NCBI RefSeq assembly: GCF_041080625.1
Contig: NZ_CP163518.1
Coordinates: forward strand, 7,123,501 to 7,187,500
Origin: Streptomyces sp. CG1
GTDB taxonomy: Bacteria > Actinomycetota > Actinomycetes > Streptomycetales > Streptomycetaceae
DNA: 64,000 bases
Direction: 5' to 3'
Below, in pieces: positions 20,282 to 31,179 of this stretch (position 1 is the stretch's first letter; every line of letters begins with the position of its first letter). Position numbers and translations under genes: made by a program. The notes beneath the pieces are model-generated. The model had not been told where the DNA came from and did no database searches. It was given only the letters and a program-made list of their open reading frames with translations.

Positions 20282-22081
20282 ATGGCCACGACACGTGCAA
20301 CCACCGAGGACCGCTCCGCCGTTCGGACCCTGCTGCGGCTGTGGCCGTACGTCCGCCCCGTGCGGGCGCGGCTGTTCACGGCCGCTTTCATCGCGATCGT
20401 CGCCTCGTGTACCGGGCTGGTGATCCCGCTCGTCCTGAAGTGGATCGTGGACGGCCCGGTCGCCCACCGGGACCCGGCGGGCGTCTGGCTCGGCGCGCTG
20501 TATCTGCTTCTCCTCGGGATCGCCGAGGCGGTCCTGTTCGGCATAAGGCGCGTGCTGGTGGCCCGGCCGCTGTCGCACGTCGAGGCGGAGATGCGGGCGG
20601 CTCTCTACGGCCGTCTGCAGCGGCTGCCCGTCGCCTTCCACGACCGCTGGGCCTCGGGCCAGTTGCTGTCCCGGGGCACCACCGATCTGATGCTGCTGCG
20701 TCTGTTCCTCGCCTTCCCCCTGACGTTCCTGCTGGTCAACGGTGTCACGATCCTCGTCGGCGTGGTCATCATGCTGGTGCAGGACTGGGTGCTGGGGCTG
20801 GTCGTCCTCGGTCCCGCGATCCCCGTGATCTGGACCTGCGCGGTCTTCGAGCGGCGGTACGCCGAGATGGCGCGGCGCGCGCAGGACCAGGTCGGCGACC
20901 TGACGACGGTGGTCGAGGAGAGCGTGCTCGGCATCCGCATCATCAAGGGCTTCGGCCGGCACCGCAGCCAGGCGCGGGCCTTTCGCGCCCTGTCCGTCAC
21001 CCTGCGCGGCACCGAGCTGCGCAAGGCCCGGCTGCTCGCCACGATCTGGGGTGTCATCGTGACCCTGCCGGAGCTGGCGATCGGGGCGGCGCTGGTGCTG
21101 GGCGTGGTGAGGGTGGCCGACGACGGGCTGTCGGCGGGCACGCTGGTCGCCTTTCTGAGTACGGCACTTGCGCTGCGGTGGCCGGTGGACTCGATCGGCT
21201 TCCTGCTGGCGATGAGCCAGGAGGCGGCTACGGCTACGGAGCGGTACTTCGAGGTGATGGACGAGGCACCGGAGGCGTCGCCGGCCGGGGGCGGGTCGCG
21301 CGACCCGGCGCTGCGAGATGCCGGACTTCGCTTCGAGAACGTCCGGTTCCGCTACCCCGACGCACCCCCGGACTCCCCGCCCCTCCTCCACCACATAGAC
21401 CTCCACATACGCCCCGGCGAGTCCATGGCCCTGGTCGGAGCCACCGGCAGTGGGAAGACCACCCTCACCGCCCTCGTCCCCCGCCTGCACGAGGTCACCT
21501 CAGGCCGGATCACGCTCAACGGCGTCGACATATCCTCCATACCCCGCGAGACGCTGCGCGCCAAGGTGGCCGTCGCCTTCGAGGAACCCACCCTGTTCTC
21601 CGCGAGCGTCGGCGAGAACGTCCTCATGGGCGCCGCGGACGACGCCGGACAGGCGGACCTCGACCGTGCGCTCGCCGTGGCCCAGGCCGACTTCGCGCAC
21701 GCTCTCCCCCAGGGCACCGACACCCGCGTCGGTGAACAGGGCCTCAGTCTCTCCGGCGGCCAGCGGCAGCGCCTCGCGCTGGCCCGCGCGGTGGTCGGCA
21801 GACCGGAGTTCCTGGTGCTGGACGACCCCCTCTCCGCCCTGGACGTGCACACGGAGGCCGCCGTGGAGGCCGCGCTGCGGCACGTCCTCGACGGCACCAC
21901 CGCGCTGATCGTGGCCCACCGGCCGTCCACGGTGCTGCTCGCCGACCGGGTCGCCCTGCTCTCGGGCGGCCGGATCGCGGCCGTCGGCACGCACCAGGAA
22001 CTGCTGCGCACCAACGCCGAGTACGCGCATCTGATGTCCGGAGAATCCGGGTGCCCCAGGGATACGGAGGACTCCCGTTGA
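20282..22081 (+). CDS. ABC exporter half with Glu-to-Asp change after Walker B
   Basis: The 599-residue protein has an ABC type-1 membrane domain and an NBD with Walker A VGATGSGKTT, signature LSLSGGQRQRLALARA, and Walker B FLVLDDPLSALD, where Asp replaces the catalytic Glu. The ATG at 20282 was chosen on family length; an in-frame ATG at 20252 is an alternative, and no strong ribosome site precedes either. The gene overlaps the next by 4 bases (TTGA). In the heterodimer its own ATP site is likely slow or non-hydrolytic, while it gives a canonical signature to the partner. Confidence 0.9.
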   Translation: MATTRATTEDRSAVRTLLRLWPYVRPVRARLFTAAFIAIVASCTGLVIPLVLKWIVDGPVAHRDPAGVWLGALYLLLLGIAEAVLFGIRRVLVARPLSHVEAEMRAALYGRLQRLPVAFHDRWASGQLLSRGTTDLMLLRLFLAFPLTFLLVNGVTILVGVVIMLVQDWVLGLVVLGPAIPVIWTCAVFERRYAEMARRAQDQVGDLTTVVEESVLGIRIIKGFGRHRSQARAFRALSVTLRGTELRKARLLATIWGVIVTLPELAIGAALVLGVVRVADDGLSAGTLVAFLSTALALRWPVDSIGFLLAMSQEAATATERYFEVMDEAPEASPAGGGSRDPALRDAGLRFENVRFRYPDAPPDSPPLLHHIDLHIRPGESMALVGATGSGKTTLTALVPRLHEVTSGRITLNGVDISSIPRETLRAKVAVAFEEPTLFSASVGENVLMGAADDAGQADLDRALAVAQADFAHALPQGTDTRVGEQGLSLSGGQRQRLALARAVVGRPEFLVLDDPLSALDVHTEAAVEAALRHVLDGTTALIVAHRPSTVLLADRVALLSGGRIAAVGTHQELLRTNAEYAHLMSGESGCPRDTEDSR

Positions 22082-23949
22082 CCACCACGACCGCCTCCAC
22101 TCCCACCGCCGAGGACGACGGACTCCCCGACCCGCACCGTGCGCACGAAGACGGCGACGGCGACGTCTTCGACCGGGACGTACTGCCCGCCCCGCCCGGC
22201 GCCACCGCCGCCCTGCTGCGCTCCCTGCTCGCGCCCCTGAAGGCCCGGGCCGCCCTCACCACGCTCCTCCTCCTGCTCCAGCAGGCGGCGGTCCAGCTGG
22301 GCCCACTGCTGGTGGCGTACGCCATCGACAACGCCGTACCGGCGTTCCGGGACCACCGCTACGGCCCGTTGACCGCGGTGGCCGCCGGCTATCTGCTGTG
22401 CGCGCTGCTCTCCGGCGGGCTGCAGTTCGCCTTCGTCGAGACCTCCGTCCGGGTGAGCCAGGACGTGCTGCTCGATCTGCGGGGCCGGATCTTCCGGCAC
22501 GCGCAGGCCCTGAGCATCGACTTCCATGAGCGGTACACGTCCGGCCGGCTGATCTCCCGCTCCACCACCGACGTGGAGTCGCTGCGCGAGCTGCTCAACG
22601 ACGGTCTGCAGGAGCTGGTGACCGTCGTGCTGTCCTTCGTCTACATCTCGGCGCTGCTGCTGTGGCTGGATCTCGGCCTCGGCGCGGTCGCGGTGGCCTC
22701 CTTCGTGCCGCTGTATCTGCTCATCCGGATGTACCAGCAGCGGGCGGGACGGGTGTTCCGGGAGCGGTCCACGGCGATCGCGGCGGTGATCGTGAAGTTC
22801 GTGGAGACGATGAACGGCATCCGCCCGGTGCGCGCCTTCCGCCGGGAGGCCGTGAACGACGGCGAGTTCGCCCTCCTCAACCGGCGGCTCGAGCGGACGA
22901 ACGGCGACGCCCTGCTGGAGATGGCCCGCTATGTGGTCAGCTCCCGGCTGGTGGCCAACACGGCGGTCGCAGGGATAGTGCTGTGGGGTGCCTACCGGGT
23001 GGCGACGGGTTCGCTGGAGCTGGGTGTGCTGGCGGCGGCGGTCCTCTATCTGCGCCGGCTGTACGACCCGATCGACCGGCTGGGGATGTTCCTGAACTCC
23101 TACCAGTCGGCCGCCGCCTCCCTGGAGAAGATCGCCGGGCTGCTGGCGCAGACGCCGTCCGTGCCGGAGCCGTCGGTGCCCCGGGAACTCCCGCCGCTGA
23201 CGGGCGACTTCCCGGGCCGAGAGGTCGTCTTCGACCAGGTCCGGTTCGGCTACCGCACCGGCGGCGAGGTCCTGCCCCACTTCGATCTGACCCTGCCGGC
23301 CGGGCAGACGGTCGCCGTGGTCGGAGCCACCGGCGCCGGCAAGTCCACCCTCGCCAAGCTCCTCGCCCGCTTCTACGACCCCTCCGGCGGCCGGGTGCTG
23401 CTGGACGGGGTGGACGTCCGCGAGCTGGACGTGCCGGAACTGCGGCGTGGGGTGGTCATGGTGACCCAGGAGGCGTTCCTGTTCTCCGGCACGGTCGCGG
23501 ACAACATCGCCATCGGCCGGCCCGACGCCTCCCGCGAGGAGATCGAGCAGGCGGCGAAGGCGATCGGCGCGGACGAGTTCATCAGCGCCCTGCCCGACGG
23601 TTACGACACCGATGTCCGCAAGCGGGGCGGCCGTATCTCCGCCGGCCAGCGCCAACTGGTGGCCTTCGCACGCGCGTTGCTCGCCGACCCGGCGGTGCTG
23701 ATCCTGGACGAGGCGACCAGTTCGCTGGACATCCCGGGCGAGCGGGCCGTACAGCGGGCGATGTCGACGGTGCTGCGGGGCCGTACGGCCGTGGTGATCG
23801 CGCACCGGCTCTCGACGGTCGAGATCGCGGACCGGGTCCTGGTGATGGAGCACGGCCGCATCGTCGAGGACGGCTCCCCGGCCGAACTCATCGCCGGTAC
23901 GGGCCGGTTCGCCAACCTGCACAGGGCTTGGCGGGACAGCCTGGCCTGA
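22078..23949 (+). CDS. ABC exporter half with canonical Walker motifs and ISAGQ signature
   Basis: The 623-residue partner of the preceding gene has an N-terminal acidic tail (EDGDGDVFDRDVLP), a type-1 membrane domain and an NBD with Walker A VGATGAGKSTL, Walker B VLILDEATSSLD with catalytic Glu, switch His in VVIAHRLSTVE, and a degenerate signature RISAGQRQL. The TTG start at 22078 overlaps the upstream TGA and sits 7 bases behind GGAGG (22066-22070). The GTG at 22051 is possible but lies inside the previous gene. The pair fits the TM287/288 or BmrCD type of heterodimeric exporter. Confidence 0.91.
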   Translation: MTTTTASTPTAEDDGLPDPHRAHEDGDGDVFDRDVLPAPPGATAALLRSLLAPLKARAALTTLLLLLQQAAVQLGPLLVAYAIDNAVPAFRDHRYGPLTAVAAGYLLCALLSGGLQFAFVETSVRVSQDVLLDLRGRIFRHAQALSIDFHERYTSGRLISRSTTDVESLRELLNDGLQELVTVVLSFVYISALLLWLDLGLGAVAVASFVPLYLLIRMYQQRAGRVFRERSTAIAAVIVKFVETMNGIRPVRAFRREAVNDGEFALLNRRLERTNGDALLEMARYVVSSRLVANTAVAGIVLWGAYRVATGSLELGVLAAAVLYLRRLYDPIDRLGMFLNSYQSAAASLEKIAGLLAQTPSVPEPSVPRELPPLTGDFPGREVVFDQVRFGYRTGGEVLPHFDLTLPAGQTVAVVGATGAGKSTLAKLLARFYDPSGGRVLLDGVDVRELDVPELRRGVVMVTQEAFLFSGTVADNIAIGRPDASREEIEQAAKAIGADEFISALPDGYDTDVRKRGGRISAGQRQLVAFARALLADPAVLILDEATSSLDIPGERAVQRAMSTVLRGRTAVVIAHRLSTVEIADRVLVMEHGRIVEDGSPAELIAGTGRFANLHRAWRDSLA

Positions 23950-23969
23950 GGCACGGCGCAGACCGTGCC
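23950..23969 (+). terminator. Short hairpin after the ABC pair
   Basis: A 7-base GC-rich stem (GGCACGG with CCGTGCC) with a 6-base loop begins immediately after the TGA. Confidence 0.45.
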
Positions 23970-24014
23970 GCGCCGCGAGAACGAGGGTCCCGTTCCGGGC
24001 CGCCCGCGCCGCCG

Positions 24015-24326
24015 TCACGAGGGCTCGTTCATGTCCGCCATGCTTCGACGTGCCCGGCGGAGGGCGAGTCGCATGCGCAGGACGTACCAGGGCGTGGGCG
24101 GTACCCAGCCGAGCTGGACGGCCTGGCCGAGGTCGTCGCGGTTGGCCCAGTGCTCGATCAGCCGCCCGTCGGCGCTGCGGCACCAGTGGGTCTGTGTGAC
24201 GGAGAAGGTCTTCCCGGTCGCGGGGAGGGCCCCGCTGGGCCGGGCGTTCTCGTCGTACGTGACGCACGTGCCGGTGTGGCGGCCCGACATGGTGGTGTGC
24301 AGGACCACGAGGCCGCCGTCGGTCAC
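24015..24326 (-). pseudogene. N-terminally truncated SnoaL-like/ester-cyclase remnant
   Basis: The frame encodes the C-terminal part of a SnoaL-like cyclase fold (LHTTMSGRHTGTC, KTFSVTQTHWCRSADGRLIEHWANRDDLGQAVQLG). Family-like sequence continues upstream of the first possible GTG (24326), in frame, as AEDAVVDGHGTAVP, but an in-frame stop near 24417 intervenes and no start codon is present, so about the first 40-50 residues of a normal protein are gone. An active short protein from the GTG is possible but unlikely. Confidence 0.5.
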
Positions 24327-24677
24327 CGGGACGGCTGTGCCGTGTCCGTCGACAACGGCATCTTCGGCGGCACGGTCAGCGGACTGAGCTGACCCGGCCG
24401 GCCCGGGGGCTGCGGTTCAGCGGGCGTTCACGCGGGCTATGATGGACAGTTGACGAGACGTCACGCTGTCCCGCCCGTGCGTCCGAGGCCCCTCCCCGGG
24501 CCCGTCGTCAAGGCCATGTCAAGGCTTGGTTTCGCGCCGTTCTCGCGTGGACAAACGTTCAATCAAAGGAGCCCTCGGTCGGGCAAAGGGGTCTACTCGC
24601 ATAGATGATCCCGGTGCTGTCATGCCCATGACCGCCCGGAAATTCCGCCGGGCGTACCCCCACCGGGAGACCCCCAC
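24327..24677. other. Intergenic region upstream of the HNH-like gene
   Basis: About 350 bases without a full gene. The left 90 bases hold the decayed start of the SnoaL-like remnant. The rest is presumably the promoter of the secreted protein, with a comparatively AT-rich patch around 24555-24570 (ACAAACGTTCAATCAAAGGA). No small gene was seen. Confidence 0.4.
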
Positions 24678-25202
24678 ATGTCCCGAATATCGCGCCCCCT
24701 GGTGACCACCCTCTCCGCCGTCGCCCTCGCGGCCGCGGGCCTCACCGTCACCACCGGCTCCGCCCACGCCGCCGGCTGCAGCCAGTCCTACCTTCCCAAG
24801 CCGGACCCGGCCTGTACGCCCGGCGCCCTCAACCCCGACGTCACGCAGAGCACCATCAACTCGACCATCTGCGTCTCCGGCTGGACCTCCACCGTACGGC
24901 CGCCCAGCTCCTACACCACGGCGCTGAAGAAGAAGCAGATCGTCGCGTACGGCTACTCCGACACCAGTCTCTCGGACTACGAGGAGGACCACTTCGTCCC
25001 GCTCGAACTCGGCGGCTCCCCGAAGAGCGAGCAGAACCTCTGGCCGGAGCCGCACTACGGCAACAAGACGTCCGCGGACAAGGACAAAGTCGAGAACAAG
25101 CTGAAGACGGCCGTCTGCGCCAATGAGGTCACCCTCACCGCCGCGCAGAACGCCATCGAGACCGACTGGACGACGGCGCTCTCCAAGCTCGGCCTGGGCT
25201 GA
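24678..25202 (+). CDS. Secreted HNH-nuclease-like protein
   Basis: The 174-residue protein has a clear Sec signal peptide (to about residue 31, SAHA-A). The mature part has DYEEDHFVPLELGGSP, then QNLWPEPHY and KDKVENKLKTAVC. The Asp-His followed by Asn about 18 residues later, with a trailing Lys/His helix, resembles the beta-beta-alpha metal core of HNH endonucleases. Two Cys pairs may form disulphides. A role in extracellular DNA degradation is inference. It stands alone and ends in a strong terminator. Confidence 0.75.
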   Translation: MSRISRPLVTTLSAVALAAAGLTVTTGSAHAAGCSQSYLPKPDPACTPGALNPDVTQSTINSTICVSGWTSTVRPPSSYTTALKKKQIVAYGYSDTSLSDYEEDHFVPLELGGSPKSEQNLWPEPHYGNKTSADKDKVENKLKTAVCANEVTLTAAQNAIETDWTTALSKLGLG

Positions 25203-25220
25203 AACCTTCACTCAGCGCAG

Positions 25221-25250
25221 GGGCCGGTTCCTCCCCGGAGGAACCGGCCC
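25221..25250. terminator. Strong terminator after the HNH-like gene
   Basis: Two 14-base perfectly complementary arms (25221-25234 and 25237-25250) separated by 2 bases, so the real loop is 4 or more bases. It lies between convergent genes. Confidence 0.8.
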
Positions 25251-25325
25251 TCGCCACGCCCGCGCGGGCGTCGGTGAAGCGCATCCCCTGGCGGGCCGGA
25301 CGGTCCAGGCCCCCCGCCGCGAAGA

Positions 25326-26564
25326 TCACGGCACCCCCAGCTCGAACAGGGCGTAACCCGCGTACGACCCGGACGCGACGGCCGCGATGCCGAGCAGCGT
25401 GCACTGCACGGGCAGGCTCAGCCGGCGCAGGGCGACCGCGAGCGGCAGGAACAGCGGGAAGCAGGGCAGCAGATAGCGGGAGACGTTGGCGAAGATCTGC
25501 TGGCTGCCGAGGACCAGTACAAGCGTGAGCACCGTGTGGACGACCAGGATCGCCGGCGGGCGCAGCCGCAGGAGCAGCGGGAGCAGGGCGAAGGCCAGCA
25601 GGACCACGCCGACGCCGATGACGTCTGCGAAGGGGTAGGCGAACAGGTAGCCGCCGAAGCGGCCCACCGGTACGGACGTCAGCACGTCCAGGGTCTGTTT
25701 GCCGTAGTCGAACTCGTGGGCCCAGGCGCCCGACTGGAGTGTGAAGTAGCCGCCCAGGTCGCCCATGCGGTTGCCGACCCAGAGGAGGTAGCCGAACAGG
25801 CCCAGGGGGGCGAGAGCCGCCGCGACCAGGGGGCGCGGGCCGTCCTCGCCGCGGCGCAGGGAGAGCAGCGCGGCGACGCCGAGGCCGGCGATCAGCGCCG
25901 CGGCCGTGGGGCGGTTGAGGCCGGCGGTGAAGGCGAGGACCCCGGCGGTGAGCCAGCGGCGGGTCATGACGGTGTAGCAGGTCCAGGCGGCCAGGGCCAC
26001 ATAGAGGGAGTCGGAGTAGACCGCCCACTCCACGCCCGAGCCCGGCCACACCGCCCACAGCCCGGTCGCGGCGAGCCCGGCCCGCCGGCCGCCGAACCGC
26101 TCGGCGATCGCGTGGATGCCGAGGGCGGCGGCGAAGGAGGCCACGATCGACACCAGCAGGCCCGAGCCGTACGGGCCGAGGCCGGTGACGGACATGACCA
26201 TCCGCATCAGGGCCGGGTACAGCGGGAAGAACGCCGCCGAGTTGCCCTCCAGCGTGATCAGGCCGGTGGCGCCGGGGACCGGGACGAGCTGCGGGTCGTA
26301 ACCGTGCAGGGCGATCTGCTGGTACCACCAGCCGTCCCAGGTGCCCAGCACGTCCCAGGCGTGCGCTCCGCCGCCGAACCGGGGGTCATTGGTGCGGTAG
26401 TCCCCGGCCGAGGACAGCAGATACATGAAGGACAGGAAACCGGTCAGCTTGAGCGCGCCGAACAGCGCGAGCACCGGGCCGTGCCGGCGGACGGCCGTCC
26501 GCAGCCGGGGAACGGGCGACCGCGGTGCCGCCGGGGGACGGATGCGCGCCAGCGTCGCGGTCAT
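25326..26564 (-). CDS. Membrane glycosyltransferase (GT-C, PIG-V/mannosyltransferase-like)
   Basis: The 412-residue protein has about ten hydrophobic helices. The first external loop carries HAWDVLGTWDGWWYQQIALHGY, the acidic WD motif typical of GT-C polyprenol-phosphate-sugar transferases and PIG-V-like mannosyltransferases. It likely transfers a sugar from polyprenyl phosphate to an outer-surface acceptor. The ATG at 26564 overlaps the upstream GT2 stop (ATGA), tying it to the enzyme that should make the donor. Confidence 0.85.
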   Translation of the reverse strand: MTATLARIRPPAAPRSPVPRLRTAVRRHGPVLALFGALKLTGFLSFMYLLSSAGDYRTNDPRFGGGAHAWDVLGTWDGWWYQQIALHGYDPQLVPVPGATGLITLEGNSAAFFPLYPALMRMVMSVTGLGPYGSGLLVSIVASFAAALGIHAIAERFGGRRAGLAATGLWAVWPGSGVEWAVYSDSLYVALAAWTCYTVMTRRWLTAGVLAFTAGLNRPTAAALIAGLGVAALLSLRRGEDGPRPLVAAALAPLGLFGYLLWVGNRMGDLGGYFTLQSGAWAHEFDYGKQTLDVLTSVPVGRFGGYLFAYPFADVIGVGVVLLAFALLPLLLRLRPPAILVVHTVLTLVLVLGSQQIFANVSRYLLPCFPLFLPLAVALRRLSLPVQCTLLGIAAVASGSYAGYALFELGVP

Positions 26565-27373
26565 GAGGCGACCGGTCCGGTACGAGGACGGCGGCGGGCC
26601 AGGGTGCGGCGCATCCGGACGATCCCGCGCAGGTCGGCCAGCGCGGTGGCCACGATGTCGACGCTGCTGTCCGGGTCGTCGACCCAGTCCACCGGGACCT
26701 CGTGGATCCTCAGGCCCGCCCGCTCGGCCAGCACCAGCAGCTCGGTGTCGAAGAACCACCCCCCGTCCCGCACCAGCGGCAGCAGCCGCTCGGCGGCCTC
26801 GCGGCGCACCGCCTTGAAACCGCACTGCGCGTCGGAGAAGCCGACGGCCAGCGTGCAGCGCAGCAGGACGTTGTAACAGCGGGAGATGACCTCCCGCTTG
26901 GGGCCGCGCACCACACGGGCGCCGGGCGCGAGCCGGGTGCCGATGGCCAGGTCGGAGTGGCCCGAGATCAGCGGCGCGACCAGCGGCAGCAGCGCCGCGA
27001 GCCCGGTGGACAGGTCCACGTCGAGGTACGCCAGCACGGGCGCCCGCGACCCCGACCAGGCTGCCCTGAGCGCCCGGCCGCGGCCCTTTACGGGAAGTCG
27101 CAGCGAGACCACCCCGGGCAGCTCGTCGGCGAGCCGGGCGGCGATGTCCGGGGTGCCGTCGGTGCTCGCGTTGTCGGCGATGGTGATCCGGAACGGGTAG
27201 GGGAAGGTGTCCCGCAGATGTGTGTGCAGCCGCCGGACGTTCGGCTCCAGGTCCTTCTCCTCGTTGAACACCGGCACGACCAGGTCCAGGACGGTTTCCT
27301 CGGCATGGGTCGGCAGGGGCGCGCGGCGGGGCGCGGGGGCCAGGGCCGGCAGCCGGCTCGGTCGGATCTTCAT
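26561..27373 (-). CDS. Polyprenyl-phosphate glycosyltransferase, GT2 (ALG5/DPM-like)
   Basis: The 270-residue cytosolic GT2 enzyme has LDLVVPVFNEEKDLEPNV, the nucleotide-sugar site (IADNASTDGT) and the DxD-type LAYLDVDLSTGL. SDAQCGFKAVRREAAERLLP and GWFFDTELLVLAERAG are the conserved acceptor and catalytic segments of dolichol-phosphate glucose/mannose synthases. No C-terminal membrane helices are present. The ATG at 27373 was preferred to 27409 because GGGGAAG is well placed before it. It should supply polyprenyl-P-sugar to the coupled GT-C protein. Confidence 0.88.
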   Translation of the reverse strand: MKIRPSRLPALAPAPRRAPLPTHAEETVLDLVVPVFNEEKDLEPNVRRLHTHLRDTFPYPFRITIADNASTDGTPDIAARLADELPGVVSLRLPVKGRGRALRAAWSGSRAPVLAYLDVDLSTGLAALLPLVAPLISGHSDLAIGTRLAPGARVVRGPKREVISRCYNVLLRCTLAVGFSDAQCGFKAVRREAAERLLPLVRDGGWFFDTELLVLAERAGLRIHEVPVDWVDDPDSSVDIVATALADLRGIVRMRRTLARRRPRTGPVAS

Positions 27374-27443
27374 CACGTTCTTCCCCGTTTGTTCCTGTTG
27401 GTCGGGCATGCCGAAGGCACGTGGATGGGCTGGGAGATGCGGG

Positions 27444-28001
27444 TCAGCGGGTCGGGCTGATCACCGATGAGGGGACGTGGGACGGGTCGGCCGGAGCGCT
27501 CTTTGTCGCGGAGGCCGGGGGTGTGGTGGTGCTTCGGGAGGTCGGCGTGGCGGGCGGCGGCTGCTGCGTGGAGGTGGCTGAACTCCCGCTCGTTCCGGGC
27601 AGGTTGGTGGTCGTCGGGTCCGAGCCCGGGGTGGCGGTGTCCGTCACGGGCGAGGACGGCGGCCCGCTCGGCGAGTCCGTGGTGCTCGGCGAGAGGGACG
27701 GGCCCGGCGAGGTGCTCGGCGCGGGTGCCGGGCTCGTCGCGGGCAGGGGGTGCGGTGCGCTGGGCCGGTCGTCGACCCGGCCGTGCGGCCACAGGTACAG
27801 ACCGAGGCCGAGGCCGGCCACCGCCAGCACGGAACCGGCCGCCCGGCGCGCCGCGCGCACCCGGCGCCGGGCGCGCACGCCCTCGTGCAGCCGGTCCCGG
27901 TGCGCGGGGTCGAAGGAGGTCTGCTCATGGGTCCCGTGCATGAGCAGCGCGAGCTGCCGCTCGAAGTGATCCCTGTCCTCCATGTGTTCCATGTGCTCCA
28001 T
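27444..28001 (-). CDS. Single-pass membrane protein with Pro/Ser/Thr-rich extracellular region, sigma-factor partner
   Basis: The 185-residue protein begins MEHMEHMEDRDHFERQLALLMHG, a helical cytosolic part, then a basic stretch (RARRRVRAARRAAG), one membrane helix (SVLAVAGLGLGLYLW) and about 110 residues almost wholly Pro, Ser and Thr. It follows the ECF sigma gene by 9 bases with GAGGGGG before the start. Position and topology suggest an anti-sigma factor, although I see no ZAS zinc motif. Three in-frame ATGs within the first seven codons (28001, 27992, 27983) leave the exact start open. Confidence 0.75.
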   Translation of the reverse strand: MEHMEHMEDRDHFERQLALLMHGTHEQTSFDPAHRDRLHEGVRARRRVRAARRAAGSVLAVAGLGLGLYLWPHGRVDDRPSAPHPLPATSPAPAPSTSPGPSLSPSTTDSPSGPPSSPVTDTATPGSDPTTTNLPGTSGSSATSTQQPPPATPTSRSTTTPPASATKSAPADPSHVPSSVISPTR

Positions 28002-28010
28002 GGGTCCCCC

Positions 28011-28517
28011 TCACCCCACCGGCTCGATGACGTCGGCCAGCAGCCGGCGGAGCCGGGCCACCCCGCGCGCGGCATGGGACCGGGCGGTGCCCGCGGGGCA
28101 GCCCAGAATCTCCGCGACCTGCCGGTCGGGCAGGTCCTGGTAGTAGCGCAGCACGACCGCGGCCCGCTGCTGCGGGCTCAGCTGCGCCAGCGCCGCCTCC
28201 AGCCGGGAGCGCTCGGCCACGGTCGCCGACATGTCGCCGGCCGCCGCCACCTCGGGCAGCTCCTCCATGGGCCGCTCGCCCCACCAGCGCCGGCGGGCCG
28301 AACGGGCCGCGGCCCGCGCCAGTACCGTGCGCACATACGCCTCCGGCGCCTCGTCGGCGACCTTCGGCCAGACGAACCACAGCTTGACCAAGGACTCCTG
28401 CAACAGGTCCTCGGCCCGGTGCCGATCCCCTCCGGTGAGCAGACGGGCCAGGTGGAACAACACCGACCAGCGGGCCGCCACGAACGCGTCGTACTCACCG
28501 GCGCGCGCCTGCTCCAT
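28011..28517 (-). CDS. SigE-family ECF RNA polymerase sigma factor
   Basis: The 168-residue protein has sigma region 2 (YDAFVAARWSVLFHLARLLTG, AEDLLQESLVKLWFVWPKV) and region 4 (LSPQQRAAVVLRYYQDLPDRQ, VAEILGCPAGTARSHAARGVARL). The start was set at the ATG at 28517, about eight bases after AGGGA; a GTG two codons upstream is possible. It is the first gene of the sigma/membrane-partner operon and probably autoregulates, as SigE-family ECF factors usually do. Confidence 0.92.
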   Translation of the reverse strand: MEQARAGEYDAFVAARWSVLFHLARLLTGGDRHRAEDLLQESLVKLWFVWPKVADEAPEAYVRTVLARAAARSARRRWWGERPMEELPEVAAAGDMSATVAERSRLEAALAQLSPQQRAAVVLRYYQDLPDRQVAEILGCPAGTARSHAARGVARLRRLLADVIEPVG

Positions 28518-28619
28518 CCTCACGGTCCCTGTCCTCGCCGGCTGTCTTCACCAGGAGAAAGGCCCTGGAACCCGTCCGGCGCTGCAGTCGGCGAGCGTGA
28601 TCCGCGTCACGCACCGCGG

Positions 28620-30872
<2,253 letters not shown>

Positions 30873-31179
30873 CTGTCGGCCCCTCTTTCAGTGGCTCGCC
30901 CCGGGTCGGCGCAGTCGGCCGTGCCGAAGGGCCGGGCGTGCCCCACGGCACCCCGGCCACCCGGTACGGCTGCGCCCCGGCAGAAGGGGGTGCCTTCCCG
31001 ATCGTGTCGGCGGCGGCCGCTTCGTCCCTTGCGGCCCGCTGATCCAGAAGGCGCCTCCTCATGGGCTGGGGATCCCCCCTCTGGGGGAGGCTCCCCGGCT
31101 GTCGTCCTTCCCTCTGTTCTGCCCAGTGCGTGCGTCGCACTCACGTTTCCCCGGAGCGGGCCCGGTCGTTGAGCCCGGC
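30873..31179. promoter_or_regulatory. Divergent region between glgX and the first L,D-transpeptidase
   Basis: About 307 bases that must carry both promoters. It includes an inverted-repeat-rich stretch near 31068-31097 (runs of C and G that can pair). No gene was recognised. Confidence 0.4.

Noticed and set aside
25326..26564. Naming the GT-C protein PimE or another specific mannosyltransferase
   Set aside because: Only the general WD-loop and topology are visible; donor and acceptor cannot be read from sequence.
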